From Marinomonas ushuaiensis DSM 15871 (GTDB taxonomy: Bacteria; Pseudomonadota; Gammaproteobacteria; Pseudomonadales; Marinomonadaceae): a stretch of 64,000 bases of DNA. Where the stretch lies: contig NZ_JAMB01000003.1 of the NCBI RefSeq assembly GCF_000521805.1, positions 62,001 through 126,000 of the forward strand. The letters run 5' to 3'. Under the pieces are notes generated by a model. That model saw only the letters and a list, made by a program, of their open reading frames with translations, ran no database searches and had not been told where the DNA came from. The stretch's first letter is position 1, and every line of letters starts with the position of its first letter. A program made the translations under genes and the position numbers. Shown here in pieces: positions 36,707 to 44,574 of the stretch.

Positions 36707-36873
36707 TTCTTATTCTCTTCTATCCATGCTTCTAGATCTTCACGCTTAAAGCGCCACGAGCCGCCCACTTTAAAGCCAGGCAACTTCCCTTCGCTTGCTA
36801 ATCTGTATGCGGTTTTCTCTGCCAACTTTAAATAAGCGGCTACCTCTCGTAAGGTAAGGATTTGATCTTCCAT
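36703..36873 (-). CDS. Small excisionase/MerR-type DNA-binding protein
   Basis: A 56-residue helix-turn-helix protein, reading MEDQILTLREVAAYLKLAEK and then TAYRLASEGKLPGFKVGGSW, the pattern of the 'excisionase family' (HTH_17) domain. It is the first gene of the restriction operon and is coupled to hsdM copy 2 by ATGA. The likely role is autoregulation of the operon, like a restriction controller protein; a part in island excision is the alternative, since the domain is shared with Xis proteins. Confidence 0.8.
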   Translation of the reverse strand: MEDQILTLREVAAYLKLAEKTAYRLASEGKLPGFKVGGSWRFKREDLEAWIEENKK

Positions 36874-37013
36874 TCAGAATGCCATCTTGCTGGATTGGAT
36901 TATTAATAATTGATACTGAGAGAATACGAGAAAATTGAGGAATGGACAATGAATCGAATAAGGGAAATGGATTAAGTTGATGTGCAATGGTGACTTTGAA
37001 AAATTTGATTCGA

Positions 37014-37193
37014 CTAACATCTAGCGTCTAACCGCACCTGTAACCATTCTTGAACTTCTTCCTGCACCCAGGCCACAGCTCTTGGGCCTAGTTGTATTGG
37101 CTTTGGAAATTCGTCTTTTGCCATATAAGCATAAATGGATGACCTTGATAAACCTGTTGTGTTGATTACGTCTTTTAATTTGATGACTCGCAT
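37014..37193 (-). CDS. AlpA-family transcriptional regulator/excisionase
   Basis: A 59-residue AlpA-type helix-turn-helix protein (MRVIKLKDVINTTGLSRSSI, then YAYMAKDEFPKPIQLGPRAV). The ATG at 37193 is used because GAGGG lies 7 bases upstream and the preceding residues of the longer frame are not family-like. In P4-like islands AlpA activates the integrase gene and promotes excision, so this is the best candidate for the island's excision switch. Confidence 0.88.
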   Translation of the reverse strand: MRVIKLKDVINTTGLSRSSIYAYMAKDEFPKPIQLGPRAVAWVQEEVQEWLQVRLDARC

Positions 37194-37321
37194 GATGATG
37201 CCCTCATATTGGTTCATCAAATGCCATGGGCGTAAATTCCTACTGGACTGAAGTTTCAATTTCAAATAAAGACAGACCTATATTACCCCTGTGCATAAAC
37301 AATCACTTTAGGAGAAACGTC

Positions 37322-37783
37322 ATGCACAGCTCATCCTTTACTTACCAATCAGAAACCGAAGTAGTAGCCGCAGCAGCCAATATCATTGAAGAAAAATTAC
37401 GGAGAGAGAGCGAGACATACAACCATTGCAGTCCCGTAAAGAAATTTGTAATGAGTAAGCTATCCTTAAGAGAACAAGAGGTATTTGCCGTGTTATTCCT
37501 AGACTCTCAGAATCGCTTGATTGCGTTTAAAGAAATGTTTTACGGAACGATAGATGCAGCAGCGGTTTACCCTAGAGAGGTCGCTAAAGAAGCTCTGAAG
37601 CACAATGCAGCTTCAGTTATACTTGCTCACAACCACCCTTCAGGAATCACACTACCGTCTCAAGCAGATAGGCGAATCACCAAATCAATAAAGAATGCTT
37701 TAGAACTTTTTGATGTCAGAACCTTGGATCATATTATTGCTGGAGAAGATGCCTACTCATTGGCAGAAAACGGAGATATGTAA
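37322..37783 (+). CDS. radC: RadC-like JAB/MPN-domain protein
   Basis: A 153-residue short RadC (YeeS/YkfG-type) protein with an intact JAMM metal site in AHNHPSGITLPSQAD (H-x-H-x7-S-x2-D). The start at 37322 follows TAGGAGAAACGTC, and the frame upstream of it is not conserved. Short RadC proteins are typical cargo of genomic islands and prophages; their role is unresolved, and the old link to DNA repair is doubtful. It reads divergently from AlpA and ends in a strong terminator. Confidence 0.88.
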   Translation: MHSSSFTYQSETEVVAAAANIIEEKLRRESETYNHCSPVKKFVMSKLSLREQEVFAVLFLDSQNRLIAFKEMFYGTIDAAAVYPREVAKEALKHNAASVILAHNHPSGITLPSQADRRITKSIKNALELFDVRTLDHIIAGEDAYSLAENGDM

Positions 37784-37830
37784 TAGGAGCGGGGGAACAA
37801 CTCCCCCACCCCTATTTATTTTTTTTTGAA
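37783..37830 (+). terminator. Terminator after radC
   Basis: ATAGG...GGGGGA (37783-37796) pairs with TCCCCC...CCTAT (37802-37815) around ACAAC, followed by a long T-rich tract. It overlaps the radC stop codon. Confidence 0.85.
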
Positions 37831-37854
37831 CTTATATTATTTAATAAAAAACGC

Positions 37855-38481
37855 TTATCTGCTGCATCCGAAAGAACGTACACCCGTTCCGTATACCTTC
37901 GTTCGTTTTTTGGCAAAATAACTAATACGGTAATACAGATCACCGTAGATTGAGTTAAAGCTAAGCGAATTCTTATCTAAAATATAAACGCCTTTTTTCG
38001 CATAATGTACTAGTCCACCAGAATTATCCGTTTTACATAACAAAGCGCTACACCAAGCTTTTTTGATACGCTTCGCTAGATTAGCTTTTGTACTTTTAAA
38101 GTTGCCTAAAGCATAAAAAGCATCCTTATTAAGAATAATGACAACATGAAAATGATCCTTCTCCGCTCCTCCATTTTCTCGTACCCACGCATACTTGAGT
38201 CTATTTGGATAAACCCTACCACCTTGCCTCAGAGTTTTATTTTCCTTCGCCTTTATTATTGCTTTAAGTGACTCAAAGAATTTAGTGATTACTTTTGTAT
38301 CATCACCCTTGTACCCAACAGGAAACCGTAGATCGAATCTAAAGGCGATCGTTCTTGTCGTTTCCTCTGTACTTTTGTCTAACAAAGCTTTTAGCTGCCT
38401 TAGGTAAAGCTCACTAGATTCTGCCAGTGGGCTGTGAATTTTTAGACTTTGATATGTATTGATTGGCTTGATTGTACTCAT
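37855..38481 (-). CDS. Inovirus Gp2/YagK-YfjJ-like protein
   Basis: An approximately 208-residue protein of the YagK/YfjJ family, which is related to inovirus Gp2 replication proteins. Visible are TIAFRFDLRFPVGY, WVRENGGAEKDHFHVVIILN (an H-x-H motif reminiscent of HUH replication enzymes) and KGVYILDKNS near the end. The ATG at 38481 is preferred: AAGGAAA lies just before it, whereas the longer start at 38514 has none. In islands of this type it is usually a lone gene of unknown activity; DNA replication initiation during excision is plausible but unproven. Confidence 0.72.
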   Translation of the reverse strand: MSTIKPINTYQSLKIHSPLAESSELYLRQLKALLDKSTEETTRTIAFRFDLRFPVGYKGDDTKVITKFFESLKAIIKAKENKTLRQGGRVYPNRLKYAWVRENGGAEKDHFHVVIILNKDAFYALGNFKSTKANLAKRIKKAWCSALLCKTDNSGGLVHYAKKGVYILDKNSLSFNSIYGDLYYRISYFAKKRTKVYGTGVRSFGCSR

Positions 38482-38659
38482 GATCATTTCCTTGTATTTG
38501 GTTGATTCATACAAGGGGTATCAGCGTAATTTTCTACGTACTTTTTCTTATACGTTCTTGCTCCTAAAGGGCAATCACTCTTTGTATATTATTAAACCAA
38601 CATTAAACCTTACCACATACATTGAAATGCAAAACCAATTCACCAACCTACACAGTCAA

Positions 38660-38833
38660 AATTGACATTTAGAGAGCTCTGATGTTAAGTGTCATTTGAA
38701 AGCCATGAATTCATTTTGGAGTAAGTTGAGTCATGGAAAAATTAACCTATGGAGACTGTAACCAAAATCTTACACCTACACTTGATTGCTGAAAGAGTAT
38801 AAATAGCTAGAAACTAAAAAATTGACACTTAAT
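38660..38833. repeat. Three TTGACA(C/T)TTA motifs in the 38482-38951 intergenic region
   Basis: AATTGACATTTAG (38660-38672), GTTAAGTGTCATTT (38684-38697, inverted) and AATTGACACTTAAT (38820-38833) share one core. Further down AATTACTAC is repeated at about 38884 and 38908 with TTGACA between. The gap of about 470 bp holds no gene I can support. The motifs could be operators for the flanking Gp2-like or 347-residue protein, iteron-like sites, or ordinary promoter -35 elements. Confidence 0.4.
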
Positions 38834-38951
38834 CTACCCTTAACCCCCATTTTTAAAGAGATTAAAGAAAGAAAAAGGTACGAAATTACTACGGTTTTTG
38901 ACATGGAATTACTACAATAATATTGGCATTATTTTGCGCCAAGGATTTTTT

Positions 38952-39995
38952 ATGCAAGTAAAATCAAAAATTGATTTAATAAGAATGATGACTGTCTGTC
39001 ATTTATACTTGGAAGATCAGAGAGATGATAAAAACGAACTAGAGCCAATTCAACTTCTTTCATTAACTGAGAGCGGCATCTTAAGTCGATTCAAACACCA
39101 TTTCATAAATACGGCAAAGTACTTAAACTCAAAAAGTAGCACTTATACCGCAGAAATTGATTCCGTTGAATCGGCTGACAATGAATCTGAAAGGCAAGCA
39201 CAGTTAATCTATGATATGACTGCAATTGAGTTCATTAATCTAATAAGCAACAATAACGCTGAAAGCTTAATACTTGATCACACCAAACTTGAGTGGCTCA
39301 AAAAAGATAGAATTACGCTGTACAAAATTAATGCGATATTAGCCAATTTCGTGCGCTTGGTAAAATTCCCAAACAGGAGAAACAACACCATGACGCCGAT
39401 GGATTACAGTCTACGTTTAGATGGCAACGAGACCTTGATACATAATGGTATGTTACCACATATAAATAAACTCTCTACAGATGAGCTATATCTGAGCACA
39501 TTAATAACACTCGACAATATCGATTCATTTAAGCGTCCTATAGTTAGACACAAAAGAATCAACTCCATAAAAAGCTACTATTTTAATATAGATAAACTAG
39601 TTCACCCCCTTCAAGATTTCGTTTCAAAGCATCCAAAATACATTCAAAAGTCGTGGGCATATCTATTAAAAAAAAGAGAGTTCCAAAATCACGGAGGAAT
39701 CTACTCTAGATTTAATATCAATTACAAAGTAGATAGAGAGACGTTAGAATACTTAATTATTGAAATTGGATATGAAAACAGAAAAAGCGGGGATAAGATT
39801 AAAGAAATAGATAGGCTTTTACGCAAAGTTTGGTCAGTTGAGAACACAAGAAAAAGAGACAACATAGTAAAACCAATAACATTAAGCAAAAAAAATTATG
39901 AAAAACTGCAGACATTATGCAAACAAAACGGTGTTAGCGAAAAAAAATTTATTTCCGATTTAATAGACAGGGAGCAAAAGAAGATGAACAAATAA
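38952..39995 (+). CDS. Unrecognised 347-residue protein at the right end of the island
   Basis: A charged, mainly helical protein with no family I know. The start at 38952 (MQVKSKIDLIRMM) follows AAGGA and avoids an unlikely lead-in. A middle segment (RRNNTMTPMDYSLRLDGNET) is polar, and the last 40 residues (ITLSKKNYEKLQTLCKQNGV then SEKKFISDLIDRE) resemble a ribbon-helix-helix DNA-binding domain. It lies directly inside the right integrase arm sites, a place where directionality or partition-like factors are often found. No catalytic motif is visible. Confidence 0.7.
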   Translation: MQVKSKIDLIRMMTVCHLYLEDQRDDKNELEPIQLLSLTESGILSRFKHHFINTAKYLNSKSSTYTAEIDSVESADNESERQAQLIYDMTAIEFINLISNNNAESLILDHTKLEWLKKDRITLYKINAILANFVRLVKFPNRRNNTMTPMDYSLRLDGNETLIHNGMLPHINKLSTDELYLSTLITLDNIDSFKRPIVRHKRINSIKSYYFNIDKLVHPLQDFVSKHPKYIQKSWAYLLKKREFQNHGGIYSRFNINYKVDRETLEYLIIEIGYENRKSGDKIKEIDRLLRKVWSVENTRKRDNIVKPITLSKKNYEKLQTLCKQNGVSEKKFISDLIDREQKKMNK

Positions 39996-40002
39996 AACTC
40001 TA

Positions 40003-40022
40003 TTGATGTACTTTTTGATGTA
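40003..40022 (+). repeat. Right integrase arm-type sites
   Basis: TTGATGTAC at 40003-40011 and TTGATGTA at 40015-40022, the same 12-bp period and the same orientation on the plus strand as the pair at 8168-8188. They begin just after the stop codon of the last island gene. Confidence 0.7.
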
Positions 40023-40056
40023 AAAAATCAAGGATCACTCTGTAACCCTTGATTTT
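40022..40056 (-). terminator. Island-supplied terminator for tRNA-Ser
   Basis: On the minus strand AAAATCAAGG (40056-40047) pairs with CCTTGATTTT (40033-40024) and runs into further T. It sits 11 bp after the 3' end of the tRNA, inside the island, and replaces the original terminator now 32 kb away at 7958-7987. Confidence 0.8.
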
Positions 40057-40059
40057 AAA

Positions 40060-40080
40060 GGAATAATGGCGGTGAGCAAG
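40060..40080. repeat. attR: right copy of the 21-bp att repeat
   Basis: Identical to 8028-8048. Its right part is the last 14 bases of tRNA-Ser including the encoded CCA, and its left part is the sequence just after the tRNA. Confidence 0.88.
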
Positions 40081-40154
40081 AGATTCGAACTCTTGATGCC
40101 TTTCGACATACACGCTTTCCAGGCGTGCTCCTTCGGCCGCTCGGACAGCTCACC
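40067..40154 (-). tRNA. tRNA-Ser (anticodon GGA)
   Basis: An 88-base gene on the minus strand: acceptor arm GGTGAGC/GCTCACC, discriminator G and encoded CCA, D-arm with GAGCGGCCGAAGG, anticodon loop CTGGAAA with anticodon GGA, a long serine-type variable arm, and T-arm with GTTCGAATC. The gene is complete despite the island inserted at its 3' end. It reads serine codons UCC and UCU. Confidence 0.96.
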
Positions 40155-40248
40155 AAAATAATCTATAAACTAGTCATAAATTATGTGGCGTATTTTAATG
40201 ATCAAGTTTCTATATTGCAACTTGTTTTCTTCAAATTAACCTTAAAAA

Positions 40249-40815
40249 TTAATCTCTTACCCATTCCAAACAATTTTCCAAGTTAACTTCAGGAATGGAT
40301 GATGGTTTTTCTTTTGGTGTTCCCACATAAATTAGACCAACAATTTGGTCTGTTTCTTCTAAAGAAAGCAATTCTTTGGTTTTTTGAGTAAAGCATGCTG
40401 GGCCACTACGCCACATAGCGCCATAACCAAGAGCGTGTAAACCAAGTAACACTTGTTGAGTAGCGGCAGAAACAGCCATGACTTGCTCTATTGCAGGTAC
40501 TTTAGGATGATCTTGTATATTGGCATAAACCAGTAAAACGGTTGGCGCTCGAAAGGCTTTTTTCACAAAAGCTTCTTCTTTGCCTTCCGGCATTGAGCTG
40601 ACTTCAGATAGCGCATGATGCCAATAAATTTGTCCTAGTTTCGCTCTGCCCTCACCTTCATAAATACGAAAGCGCCACGGTTTAAGGTTGCCGTGATCTG
40701 CCGCTCGACTTGCAGCACTAAGAATAGAAACCCACTCACCGTCGGTCGGAGCAGGAGCAACTAAAGCTGGCTGAGATACACGATTGCGCATGAATGCTAT
40801 AAACTCTTTACTCAT
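40249..40815 (-). CDS. Nitroreductase family protein (YdjA-like)
   Basis: A small FMN-dependent nitroreductase of about 188 residues. Recognisable parts are RNRVSQPALVAPAPTDGEW, the FMN-contact AASRAADHGNLKPWRF, ALGYGAMWRSG and the C-terminal LIYVGTPKEKP, all typical of the compact YdjA subfamily. The ATG at 40815 (MSKEFIAFM) fits the family start; in-frame ATG codons at 40827 and further upstream extend it without homology. The physiological substrate is unknown. Stands alone between the tRNA and a divergent coiled-coil gene. Confidence 0.9.
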   Translation of the reverse strand: MSKEFIAFMRNRVSQPALVAPAPTDGEWVSILSAASRAADHGNLKPWRFRIYEGEGRAKLGQIYWHHALSEVSSMPEGKEEAFVKKAFRAPTVLLVYANIQDHPKVPAIEQVMAVSAATQQVLLGLHALGYGAMWRSGPACFTQKTKELLSLEETDQIVGLIYVGTPKEKPSSIPEVNLENCLEWVRD

Positions 40816-40927
40816 AATATTTATCATTCCGTAAACGTAGGAAAAAGTAGCAAAATCGTATAACGATTTGTTGTATGTTAATGTCAATCAATAATATACC
40901 CATTACTTTGATAGCTAGGGGAATTTT

Positions 40928-42436
40928 ATGTCAAAGTTGTTAATTTGGACACTACTTGAGCTCACCACCTTTCTTTTTTTGTTGAGTTTGGTCTTCTTAT
41001 TGCTATCGCACTCGCTTAATAAAAAGATAAAAGATTTACAAGAAAAAAAAGATAACGAAGAAAATGCAGTTGAACTTTCCAAAAAAGAGAAAGCCATTAA
41101 GAGCTATAAGCGTCTTGCTCATTTTCTAGATAAGCAAATCAGTTTTGCTGTTAACGCTATTCGCCCAAATACAGAGGATCATCATGAGACCAATACCATA
41201 AAGTTATGGGGAACTATTCTAAGAGCGGAAAGAGCTATAATTTTAAATCAAGCCGATCAGAAACCAACCCCTATCTTAATTCGATTCCTATCAAGCCTAC
41301 TCTATGCTTTGTCTTCGCCAAAGTTACAAATGGCCGATGCCGATAAGCTACATCAAACTCTCAAGGAGCTTGAGGCAGAAATATTCCAAACGACAGAGTT
41401 ATTGGTTGTTAAAGAATCATTAACAATTAATCAGGTTTTATTAAACGAAGATTTACGAGACAGTATGGATCGAGCAAATAGAAGGTTAGCGCAATTAAGA
41501 GCTAAGCAAAAAGAACAGCAACGATTAAAGTTAGAGGTATGTGAGTTACAGAAAAAAATCAAAAAACTGGAACAAAGCCAAATTGACGACCTAAATATAA
41601 AGTTAAAAATTACCCCTCCTCATGCTCAAGAGCTAAATAAAGACAACAGAAATACAGCGTTCAAACAGATATCTGCATTGCATCACCTATCTGATCGACA
41701 AGAAATTGTCATAGAGCAATTGAAAAATGAGATGAAAAAGGTATCAAGCAATAAAAGTCCACATGATCTAGTTGAGACACAAAAAGTCGCCATTGCAAAG
41801 ATGGAGCGCATGTCGGAAGAGACTCAAACACTAGTCATTCAGCTTGAAACAGAGCTACAAACATACAACTTTTCAATTGACTCATTAAGAGAAAACATCA
41901 GCATCCAAGACGCTAGGCTTGCTGAAGTGGAAAAACAATTATCCAGCAGTAATGAAACAGCAATAGGGAACCTCAAAACACTTAACACAAATAAGAAGGA
42001 AACATTGAGTTCTTTACGAGACTATCTAAGTACTGAATTAGAAAATCGCTCTTCTGTAAGCTTGATTGAGCAAGAAAAAGACATCAAGATGCTAGAGCGA
42101 CTATTACAAGAATCAGAAACTTGTGTGGTCCTGTTAGCGCAAGAGCTCGATGCAGCAGAAGAAAAAAATCAAGAGCTAAAGCAGGAAGTTGAAATTTCAA
42201 TGGTAAGTAATAGTGAGAGTAATCTAGGTCATTCTCAACTCTTAAATGAGTTGAGAAAAACAAATAGAGAGCTTGCTCAAACTACGGTCGAATTGAAAAA
42301 CAAAATACTTGATATGTCTTCTGCCAAAGACCATCAGGAACTAAGGATAATTTATAGCAAGAAAACCCTAGAGTACAATCGATTAGAATTGGCTTCTTCT
42401 GATTTGGAAATGAAGTTTTTGGGGACGCTTAAATAA
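40928..42436 (+). CDS. Membrane-anchored coiled-coil protein
   Basis: A 502-residue protein with one N-terminal transmembrane segment (about residues 5-27, TLLELTTFLFLLSLVFLLLS) and then long heptad-patterned regions rich in Glu, Lys, Leu and Gln through to the C terminus. No enzyme motif is present and I do not recognise the family. Structure suggests a cytoplasmic rod attached to the inner membrane, perhaps with a scaffold or envelope role. AGGGGAATTTT precedes the ATG. It converges with nadA. Confidence 0.7.
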   Translation: MSKLLIWTLLELTTFLFLLSLVFLLLSHSLNKKIKDLQEKKDNEENAVELSKKEKAIKSYKRLAHFLDKQISFAVNAIRPNTEDHHETNTIKLWGTILRAERAIILNQADQKPTPILIRFLSSLLYALSSPKLQMADADKLHQTLKELEAEIFQTTELLVVKESLTINQVLLNEDLRDSMDRANRRLAQLRAKQKEQQRLKLEVCELQKKIKKLEQSQIDDLNIKLKITPPHAQELNKDNRNTAFKQISALHHLSDRQEIVIEQLKNEMKKVSSNKSPHDLVETQKVAIAKMERMSEETQTLVIQLETELQTYNFSIDSLRENISIQDARLAEVEKQLSSSNETAIGNLKTLNTNKKETLSSLRDYLSTELENRSSVSLIEQEKDIKMLERLLQESETCVVLLAQELDAAEEKNQELKQEVEISMVSNSESNLGHSQLLNELRKTNRELAQTTVELKNKILDMSSAKDHQELRIIYSKKTLEYNRLELASSDLEMKFLGTLK

Positions 42437-42475
42437 ATAAGCTTACCCCATATAAACATTAAAGTAAGAAAGCAA

Positions 42476-43519
42476 CTATATTTGGAAATCTAACATGCGC
42501 TGCAATGGGATAAGAGCTTTAACTCTTGTCTCTTCAGCAATATGAATTTCTCCCGATGCATTCCTAAGTGAATCACGAAGCATCTCCAAGCTATTTAGAG
42601 CCATCCACGGACAATGCGCACAACTTCGGCAATTTGCCCCTGAGCCTGCTGTTGGGGCTTCAATAAAACGCTTATCAGGCGAGGCCTGTTTCATTTTATA
42701 GAAAATACCTCTATCAGTTGCGACAATGAAGGTACTATTTTTCATTACTTTAGAAGCATTTAGCAATTGTGATGTTGAGCCAACAACGTCAGCAACCTCT
42801 ACAACTGATTCAGGGGACTCTGGATGAACAAGAACGGCAGAATCTGGATAGATGGCTTTTAAGTCTAAAATCCCTTTTGCTTTAAACTCTTCATGAACAA
42901 TACACGCACCATCCCAAAGAATCATATCAGCGCCTGTTTCACGTTGAATATATCCTCCCAAGTGTTGATCCGGTGCCCAGATGATTTTTTCACCTTGATC
43001 AACCAAGTGATTTACAACATCTAATGCAATACTTGAAGTAACAACCCAATCTGCACGCGCTTTAACAGCAGCAGAAGTATTCGCATACACGACAACTTTT
43101 CGATCTGGGTGTTGATCACAAAATGCAGAAAATTCATCTATTGGACAACCAATATCTAATGAACAAGTTGCCTCTAGAGTCGGCATTAGAATGGTTTTCT
43201 CAGGGCTTAAAATTTTTGCTGTTTCACCCATAAACTTCACACCAGCAACAACCAATGTTTTTGCTTCATGATTGGCTCCAAAGCGTGCCATTTCCAAAGA
43301 ATCGGCAATAACTCCGCCTGTTTCTTCAGCAAGCTCTTGAATAGCATCTTCTGTATAATAATGAGCCACTAAAACAGCATCTTTTTGTTTTAGTAAAGAT
43401 TTTATTTCATTACGAAGTTGCAAATTATCAATGGGGGTTTTGTCGATGTTTTTTTCTGCTTCTGAAAGATACATCTGAACCGTATCACGAAGGGCTGCTT
43501 TATTGAAAAGTTCGGACAT
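42476..43519 (-). CDS. nadA: Quinolinate synthase NadA
   Basis: Condenses iminoaspartate with dihydroxyacetone phosphate to quinolinate in NAD synthesis, using a [4Fe-4S] cluster. The 347-residue protein has the expected length, the [19 protein letters not shown] start of the first repeat, and cluster cysteines visible in [11 protein letters not shown] and [12 protein letters not shown]. The start at 43519 follows AAGGGGTAAT. Monocistronic by position; two tRNA-Lys genes lie upstream on the same strand. Confidence 0.97.
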   Translation of the reverse strand: MSELFNKAALRDTVQMYLSEAEKNIDKTPIDNLQLRNEIKSLLKQKDAVLVAHYYTEDAIQELAEETGGVIADSLEMARFGANHEAKTLVVAGVKFMGETAKILSPEKTILMPTLEATCSLDIGCPIDEFSAFCDQHPDRKVVVYANTSAAVKARADWVVTSSIALDVVNHLVDQGEKIIWAPDQHLGGYIQRETGADMILWDGACIVHEEFKAKGILDLKAIYPDSAVLVHPESPESVVEVADVVGSTSQLLNASKVMKNSTFIVATDRGIFYKMKQASPDKRFIEAPTAGSGANCRSCAHCPWMALNSLEMLRDSLRNASGEIHIAEETRVKALIPLQRMLDFQI

Positions 43520-43561
43520 ATCATTACCCCTTAAAAAACTGGGAGCTAAATGAGTGTTTTT

Positions 43562-43637
43562 TGGTGGGTCGTACTGGATTCGAACCAGTGACCAATTGAT
43601 TAAAAGTCAACTGCTCTACCAGCTGAGCTAACGACCC
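43562..43637 (-). tRNA. tRNA-Lys (anticodon TTT), copy 1
   Basis: A 76-base cloverleaf with acceptor GGGTCGT, D-arm AGCTCAGCTGGTAGAGC, anticodon loop CTTTTAA, T-arm TTCGAATCC and encoded CCA. It is the downstream member of a tandem pair. Confidence 0.97.
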
Positions 43638-43665
43638 AAAAATCACAAAAGGAATAAAAAGATGT

Positions 43666-43741
43666 TGGTGGGTCGTACTGGATTCGAACCAGTGACCAAT
43701 TGATTAAAAGTCAACTGCTCTACCAACTGAGCTAACGACCC
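43666..43741 (-). tRNA. tRNA-Lys (anticodon TTT), copy 2
   Basis: The same 76-base sequence as 43562-43637 except for one D-arm base (CAGTTGG instead of CAGCTGG). The two are 28 bp apart and probably processed from one transcript. Confidence 0.97.
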
Positions 43742-43782
43742 AACGGGTTGCGTATAATACAGAGCCCGCTGAGGAATGCAAG

Positions 43783-44574
43783 TTATTTAACTTTACTTAA
43801 ATAACCTGTCGCTAGTTTTGAAGCTTTACTATCAGGAAAACGTCTAATAACATCCTGTAAATAAGACTTAGCTTTTGCAGTATCACCTAATTGATCGCTG
43901 ACTGTGCCCAGCTTGTATAATGCATCTTGCTCTTTACTGTGTCCTGGAAATGCCTTAATTACAGTGGAAAAAGCATCTACTGCTTCTGTAGACTTCCCTT
44001 GAACCAATTTCACTTCGCCTAACCAGTAATAACCATTACCAGTTAATGTGTTATCTGGATAATCTTGAACAAACTTAGTAAATGCTACTTCTGATTCATC
44101 AAATTTCCTTTCACGAATCAAGTTATAAGCATTGTTATAGGCTTGTTGAGATTCTGCAGATGGTGGCTGCAAGATAACAGGAGACAGCGGAGGAGCCAAT
44201 TCAATCGACGTACTATTCTCTTTAATAACAGCTGGTGACTCAGGTTTTAACACTTGCTGTACTTGAGGGGTAGTAGTGACTGAAGGTGCTTGTTGAGAAA
44301 GAGATGAAGACATAAGCAGCGATATGCGCTTATCAAGATCAATATAACGATCTCTTTGACTTTGCTTCATTATTTTTAATGCATGTCCTTGCTCTTCTAA
44401 TTGACCGCGAAGATGTTGAACCTCTTGCTGCAATGTTTCCAATTGGAAAAGCAGATCAGCAGCAGCACTTGAAGAAAGGCCGCCGTTTACCTGTTGAATT
44501 TCGGCTGATGCAAGTGGTGCTGTAAAAAACAGCACCACTGCAAAAGAGCGAATTTTCACGTCTTTAAAGATCAT
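43783..44574 (-). CDS. cpoB: Cell division coordinator CpoB (YbgF)
   Basis: Periplasmic partner of the Tol-Pal system that links outer-membrane constriction with peptidoglycan synthesis. The 263-residue protein has a signal peptide (VLFFTAPLASA), an N-terminal coiled coil for trimerisation (LLFQLETLQQEVQHLRGQLE) and C-terminal tetratricopeptide repeats (YNNAYNLIRERKFDESEVAF, YYWLGEVKLVQGKSTEAVDA). Overlaps pal by 4 bp as last gene of the tol operon. Confidence 0.94.
   Translation of the reverse strand: MIFKDVKIRSFAVVLFFTAPLASAEIQQVNGGLSSSAAADLLFQLETLQQEVQHLRGQLEEQGHALKIMKQSQRDRYIDLDKRISLLMSSSLSQQAPSVTTTPQVQQVLKPESPAVIKENSTSIELAPPLSPVILQPPSAESQQAYNNAYNLIRERKFDESEVAFTKFVQDYPDNTLTGNGYYWLGEVKLVQGKSTEAVDAFSTVIKAFPGHSKEQDALYKLGTVSDQLGDTAKAKSYLQDVIRRFPDSKASKLATGYLSKVK

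Larger units (their letters stand above)
8028..40080. mobile_element. Integrative defence island in tRNA-Ser(GGA)
   Basis: About 32 kb bounded by a 21-bp direct repeat (8028-8048 and 40060-40080) that contains the last 14 bases of tRNA-Ser. The tyrosine integrase gene is 150 bp inside the left end, and paired arm-type repeats occur inside both ends. Contents are Druantia-like genes with a sigma-54 activator, umuDC, a transporter, DarTG, a type I restriction operon, AlpA, a RadC-like gene, a Gp2/YagK-like gene and unrecognised genes. No capsid, tail or conjugation genes are present, so it is a P4-like satellite or genomic island rather than a complete phage or ICE. The tRNA is left intact. Confidence 0.9.

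Noticed and set aside
38923..38937. A second sigma-54-like promoter (TTGGCAT...TTTTGC) before the 347-residue gene
   Set aside because: The GG-GC spacing is 9 bp, not the required 10, so sigma-54 would not recognise it.
8028..40080. CRISPR array or type III CRISPR locus (prompted by the CARF-like domain)
   Set aside because: No regularly spaced repeats and no cas-type proteins seen anywhere in the island.
8028..40080. Complete prophage or conjugative element
   Set aside because: No capsid, terminase, tail, relaxase or type IV secretion genes; integrase, AlpA and a Gp2-like gene alone fit an island or satellite.
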